Shown piece after piece: positions 5,451 through 7,662 of a DNA stretch of 7,662 nt. Location of the stretch: NCBI GenBank assembly GCA_945949655.1, contig CAMFFG010000049.1:1-7662 (forward strand). Reading direction: 5' to 3'. A model generated the notes under the pieces. It was given only the letters and a program-made list of their open reading frames with translations, made no database searches and was not told the origin of the DNA. The translations under genes and the position numbers were made by a program. Numbering within the stretch: the first letter of the stretch is position 1; every line of letters begins with the position of its first letter. Source of the DNA: an uncultured Peptococcaceae bacterium (GTDB taxonomy: Bacteria; Bacillota; Peptococcia; Peptococcales; Peptococcaceae).

Positions 5451-5468
5451 TGCTGCCCGTCGGCAGCA
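5451..5468. other. Second hairpin immediately ahead of the nrdDG terminator
   Basis: TGCTGCC (5451-5457) and GGCAGCA (5462-5468) form a perfect 7-bp GC-rich stem with a 4-base loop, between the nrdG stop and the terminator. On the minus strand it is followed by GAAAAAA, so it is not itself a terminator for nrdG. It may stabilise the mRNA 3' end. On the plus strand ATATATATTTTT follows it, which could give weak termination. Confidence 0.55.
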
Positions 5469-5486
5469 ATATATATTTTTGACGGC

Positions 5487-5978
5487 TTACTCGCTCCACA
5501 GTACTATCTGACCCAGACGCAGGGTTTCTTTCACGTTGATCACCCGCTGGTTGGAGCTGCCGCGCCAGTGCAGCTTTACATCCCGTTTGTCCATCAGAAA
5601 TGGTCCATCCACCAGCACGTCGATCTCTTTGATAAAGGGCAGATCCTTGATGGCATCCCACACAAAGCCGGTATACAGCCAGATGGTTTTCTGCGGATAG
5701 TTGGCCCGGATCTCGGTAATCAGCTTTGCCACCTCGGCCCGGTTATCCGGATGCAGCGGATCGCCGCCGCTGAATGTAATACCGGAAATATAGTCTTTCT
5801 GCAAGTCCTGCATGATTTCCTCATGGGCGGCTTCGTCAAAGGGAATACCGCCTTCAATATCCCATGTGATCGGGTTCTGACACTGGGGGCAGTGATGGGT
5901 GCAGCCGGCTACCCACAGCACCACACGCAGCCCATCGCCATTCAACATATCATCATGGGTAATATTATGATACCGCAT
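5487..5978 (-). CDS. nrdG: Anaerobic ribonucleotide reductase activating protein (radical SAM)
   Basis: NrdG uses a 4Fe-4S cluster and S-adenosylmethionine to place the glycyl radical on NrdD under anaerobic conditions. The 163-residue product has the radical SAM cluster motif CTHHCPQC (Cys26, Cys30, Cys33). Other family features are MLNGDGLRVVLWVAGC (11-26), the SAM-binding TFSGGDPL (68-75), WLYTGF (100-105), DVLVDGPF (120-127) and WRGSSNQRVI (138-147). The start is set at ATG 5978, which shares its A with the nrdD TGA stop (TGATG), implying coupled translation. An in-frame GTG at 5981 is possible, and AGGA (5989-5992) lies 7 or 10 bases from the two candidates. Length is typical. Transcription runs from nrdD and ends at the terminator at 5412-5443. 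Confidence 0.97.
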   Translation of the reverse strand: MRYHNITHDDMLNGDGLRVVLWVAGCTHHCPQCQNPITWDIEGGIPFDEAAHEEIMQDLQKDYISGITFSGGDPLHPDNRAEVAKLITEIRANYPQKTIWLYTGFVWDAIKDLPFIKEIDVLVDGPFLMDKRDVKLHWRGSSNQRVINVKETLRLGQIVLWSE

Positions 5979-7662
5979 CACATGCTCTTCCTTTCCGATA
6001 TTTCTACCATTTTGGCATCGTTGAGCCGGGTATCGCCTTTCACGCGGGAGTAAGACAGATAACCGTTCATGCGCTCAATTTTTGTCAGGTTTTTACTGCC
6101 GCATTTTGGGCAGACATCCATTTCCAGTTCCTGATGGCCGCAGTCATCGCAGTAGGCCAGCGACAGGTTGACGCCTTCGTAGAAGCCCATATCCATAGCA
6201 CGGCGCACCAGTGTCTTTAAGGCTTCCATATTATAATCGATGGGATATTTCACATACTGGATCTTCCCGCCGTTGCACAGTTCCCAGAACCGATATTCCA
6301 GATCCTGTTTTTCAATGGGTGTGATATCTTCCGATACATGGCAGTGGAAGCTGTTGCTCACATAAGCGTGGTCAGAAACATTTTCAATGATACCGAATTT
6401 GGCGCGGAACTGCTGCACCTGCAGGCCGGTCAGCGATTCGGCCGGTGTGCCGTAAATGGCATACAGATTGCCGTCTTCCTCCTTAAATTCGTTGATTTTG
6501 GCATTGATATGTTCCAGCACTTCCAGCGCGAAGGCACCGTCTTCTACCAGAGATTTTTTATTATACAGCTGCTGCAGCTCGTTTAATGCGGTGATCCCAA
6601 AGGAAGCCGTCGCCGTTTTCAGCAGCGGTTTTATTTTATCATGGATGCCCAGGTGTCCGCCATAGAAACCGCCTTCGCAGTATGCCAGCGGATTGGTGGA
6701 GGCACGCATTTCACCCAGATAGTCATAGGTGCGAATATGCAGCTTACGGATCAGATTCAGATAGTAATCCAGCACTTCATAGAAGTCCCGGCTTTCCTGG
6801 CGGGCTTTGGCCAGGATCATGGGCAGATGCAGGCTGATGGCGCCAATATTGAACCGTCCTACAAATACCGGCACATCATCATCGTCAGCCGGTTTCATGC
6901 CGCCCCGCTCATACCACGGCGAGAGGAACGCCCGGCAGCCCATCGGGCTGACGATCTTGCCATATTTTTTATACATGCTGGCCACATAGCCTTCGCCAGT
7001 CAGGCTCAGCCAGTCGGGGTACATGGTCTTGCTGGAGCAGAGGATCCCCGCTTCAAACACATCTTCACAGGGCATGCCCGGTCCATGCAGATCTTTATCA
7101 TACAAAAATACGATCTTAGGGAACAGCACCGGTTTTTTAAAGCCTTCTTTTCCCTGTCCGCCCCGGCGCACCTCAAACATGATAATGGAGGCCATCTTGG
7201 CAAACCGGCCAGTGCCTGTCCCGGTGGTCACTGTGATGAAAGGATAGTCGCCACGGCTGGAACCAACTGTATTGAATTTGTATTCCCAGCCCTGAAATCC
7301 CTGACGGAATTCATATTCAATATTTTTCATGGCTTCTTCTTCGGCCCGTTCCTGGCTCAGTCCCAGATCCAGATATTTCTGCACATCCTTGCTGTAGCTC
7401 AGTTCCGCATAAGGTTCCAGGATCAGATCCACGCTGGGAATGGTAAAGCCGCCATACTGCTGGCTGGCCGCACTCAGCACAATATCGCCGATGACATCGA
7501 ACGCAACATTCAGGCTTTTCGGTTCGTTGTACCAGAGATTGCCCATTTCAAAGCCGCCTTTTAAAACGTGCTCCACATCAAACAGACAGCAGTTCATGGT
7601 ATCCCGGCGGGCAGACATATCGTGGATATAAATATACCCTTCCCGGCAGGCCTGCAATTCTT
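5978..7662 (-). CDS. nrdD: Anaerobic (class III) ribonucleoside-triphosphate reductase, N-terminus cut by window edge
   Basis: Makes dNTPs from rNTPs in the absence of oxygen by glycyl-radical chemistry. The frame is open through the right edge, giving 561 visible codons. Family members are roughly 700 residues or more, so the start and any N-terminal ATP-cone lie outside. Visible features in order are EGYIYIHDMSARRDTMNCCLF near the edge with the first active-site cysteine, MGCRAF with the second (codon 6935-6937), GRFNIGAISLHLPM with the asparagine often found opposite it in formate-using enzymes, a C-terminal zinc site made of two CxxC pairs (CDDC at 6140-6151 and CPKC at 6101-6112), and the glycyl-radical motif RMNGYLSY with the radical Gly codon at 6062-6064. 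About 27 residues follow the radical Gly. The stop overlaps the nrdG start by one base. No frameshift is seen. Its promoter and any NrdR boxes are outside. Confidence 0.97.
   Translation of the reverse strand, partial: ELQACREGYIYIHDMSARRDTMNCCLFDVEHVLKGGFEMGNLWYNEPKSLNVAFDVIGDIVLSAASQQYGGFTIPSVDLILEPYAELSYSKDVQKYLDLGLSQERAEEEAMKNIEYEFRQGFQGWEYKFNTVGSSRGDYPFITVTTGTGTGRFAKMASIIMFEVRRGGQGKEGFKKPVLFPKIVFLYDKDLHGPGMPCEDVFEAGILCSSKTMYPDWLSLTGEGYVASMYKKYGKIVSPMGCRAFLSPWYERGGMKPADDDDVPVFVGRFNIGAISLHLPMILAKARQESRDFYEVLDYYLNLIRKLHIRTYDYLGEMRASTNPLAYCEGGFYGGHLGIHDKIKPLLKTATASFGITALNELQQLYNKKSLVEDGAFALEVLEHINAKINEFKEEDGNLYAIYGTPAESLTGLQVQQFRAKFGIIENVSDHAYVSNSFHCHVSEDITPIEKQDLEYRFWELCNGGKIQYVKYPIDYNMEALKTLVRRAMDMGFYEGVNLSLAYCDDCGHQELEMDVCPKCGSKNLTKIERMNGYLSYSRVKGDTRLNDAKMVEISERKSM

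Noticed and set aside
6641..7564. A 307-codon open frame on the plus strand, antisense to nrdD
   Set aside because: It lies wholly within the strongly conserved nrdD frame, resembles no family I know, and has no convincing ribosome binding site. It is a shadow of nrdD codon use.

Overview
This window looks like a chromosomal segment from an anaerobic, spore-forming member of the Bacillota (Clostridia or Negativicutes type) with moderate GC. The evidence is a class III, oxygen-sensitive ribonucleotide reductase (nrdD/nrdG), a spoIIR sporulation gene, a dUTPase with the N-terminal extension I associate with anaerobic Firmicutes, an NrdR repressor, and strong AAGGAGG-type ribosome binding sites. 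I cannot name the species. Both edges cut genes: a ybaK-type deacylase loses its last few codons at the left, and nrdD loses its N-terminal part at the right.

Layout from right to left, the direction in which most genes run (minus strand): nrdD (partial) and nrdG overlap by one base and end at a strong terminator (5412-5443). A second transcription unit then starts from its own promoter: dut, nrdR, a 164-residue protein I do not recognise, an LCP-family cell-envelope enzyme with a long disordered tail, and a small DUF3775-like protein. The last two may also be expressed from an internal promoter at 3717-3745. The unit ends at a bidirectional terminator (1735-1786). A short thioredoxin-like gene follows on the minus strand from its own extended -10 promoter. 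It converges with spoIIR, the only plus-strand gene. spoIIR and ybaK are divergent and share a 132-bp promoter region.

The theme of the right two thirds is deoxynucleotide supply. NrdG activates NrdD, which reduces ribonucleoside triphosphates anaerobically. Dut removes dUTP and provides dUMP. NrdR is the nucleotide-sensing repressor of nrd genes. Upstream of dut there is a possible NrdR box and a separate perfect 7-bp inverted repeat across the promoter, so the dut-nrdR unit may be self-regulated. The left third is sporulation signalling (SpoIIR, behind a sequence fitting the sigma-F consensus), a redox protein and tRNA proofreading.

No mobile element, CRISPR array, tRNA or rRNA was seen, and no gene-free stretch exceeds 300 bases. 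The least explained items are the unrecognised protein coupled to nrdR, the dut operator region, the hairpin between dut and nrdR, and an LCP enzyme lacking one usual arginine. Most of the window is ordinary housekeeping sequence, and I found no convincing undescribed multi-gene system.
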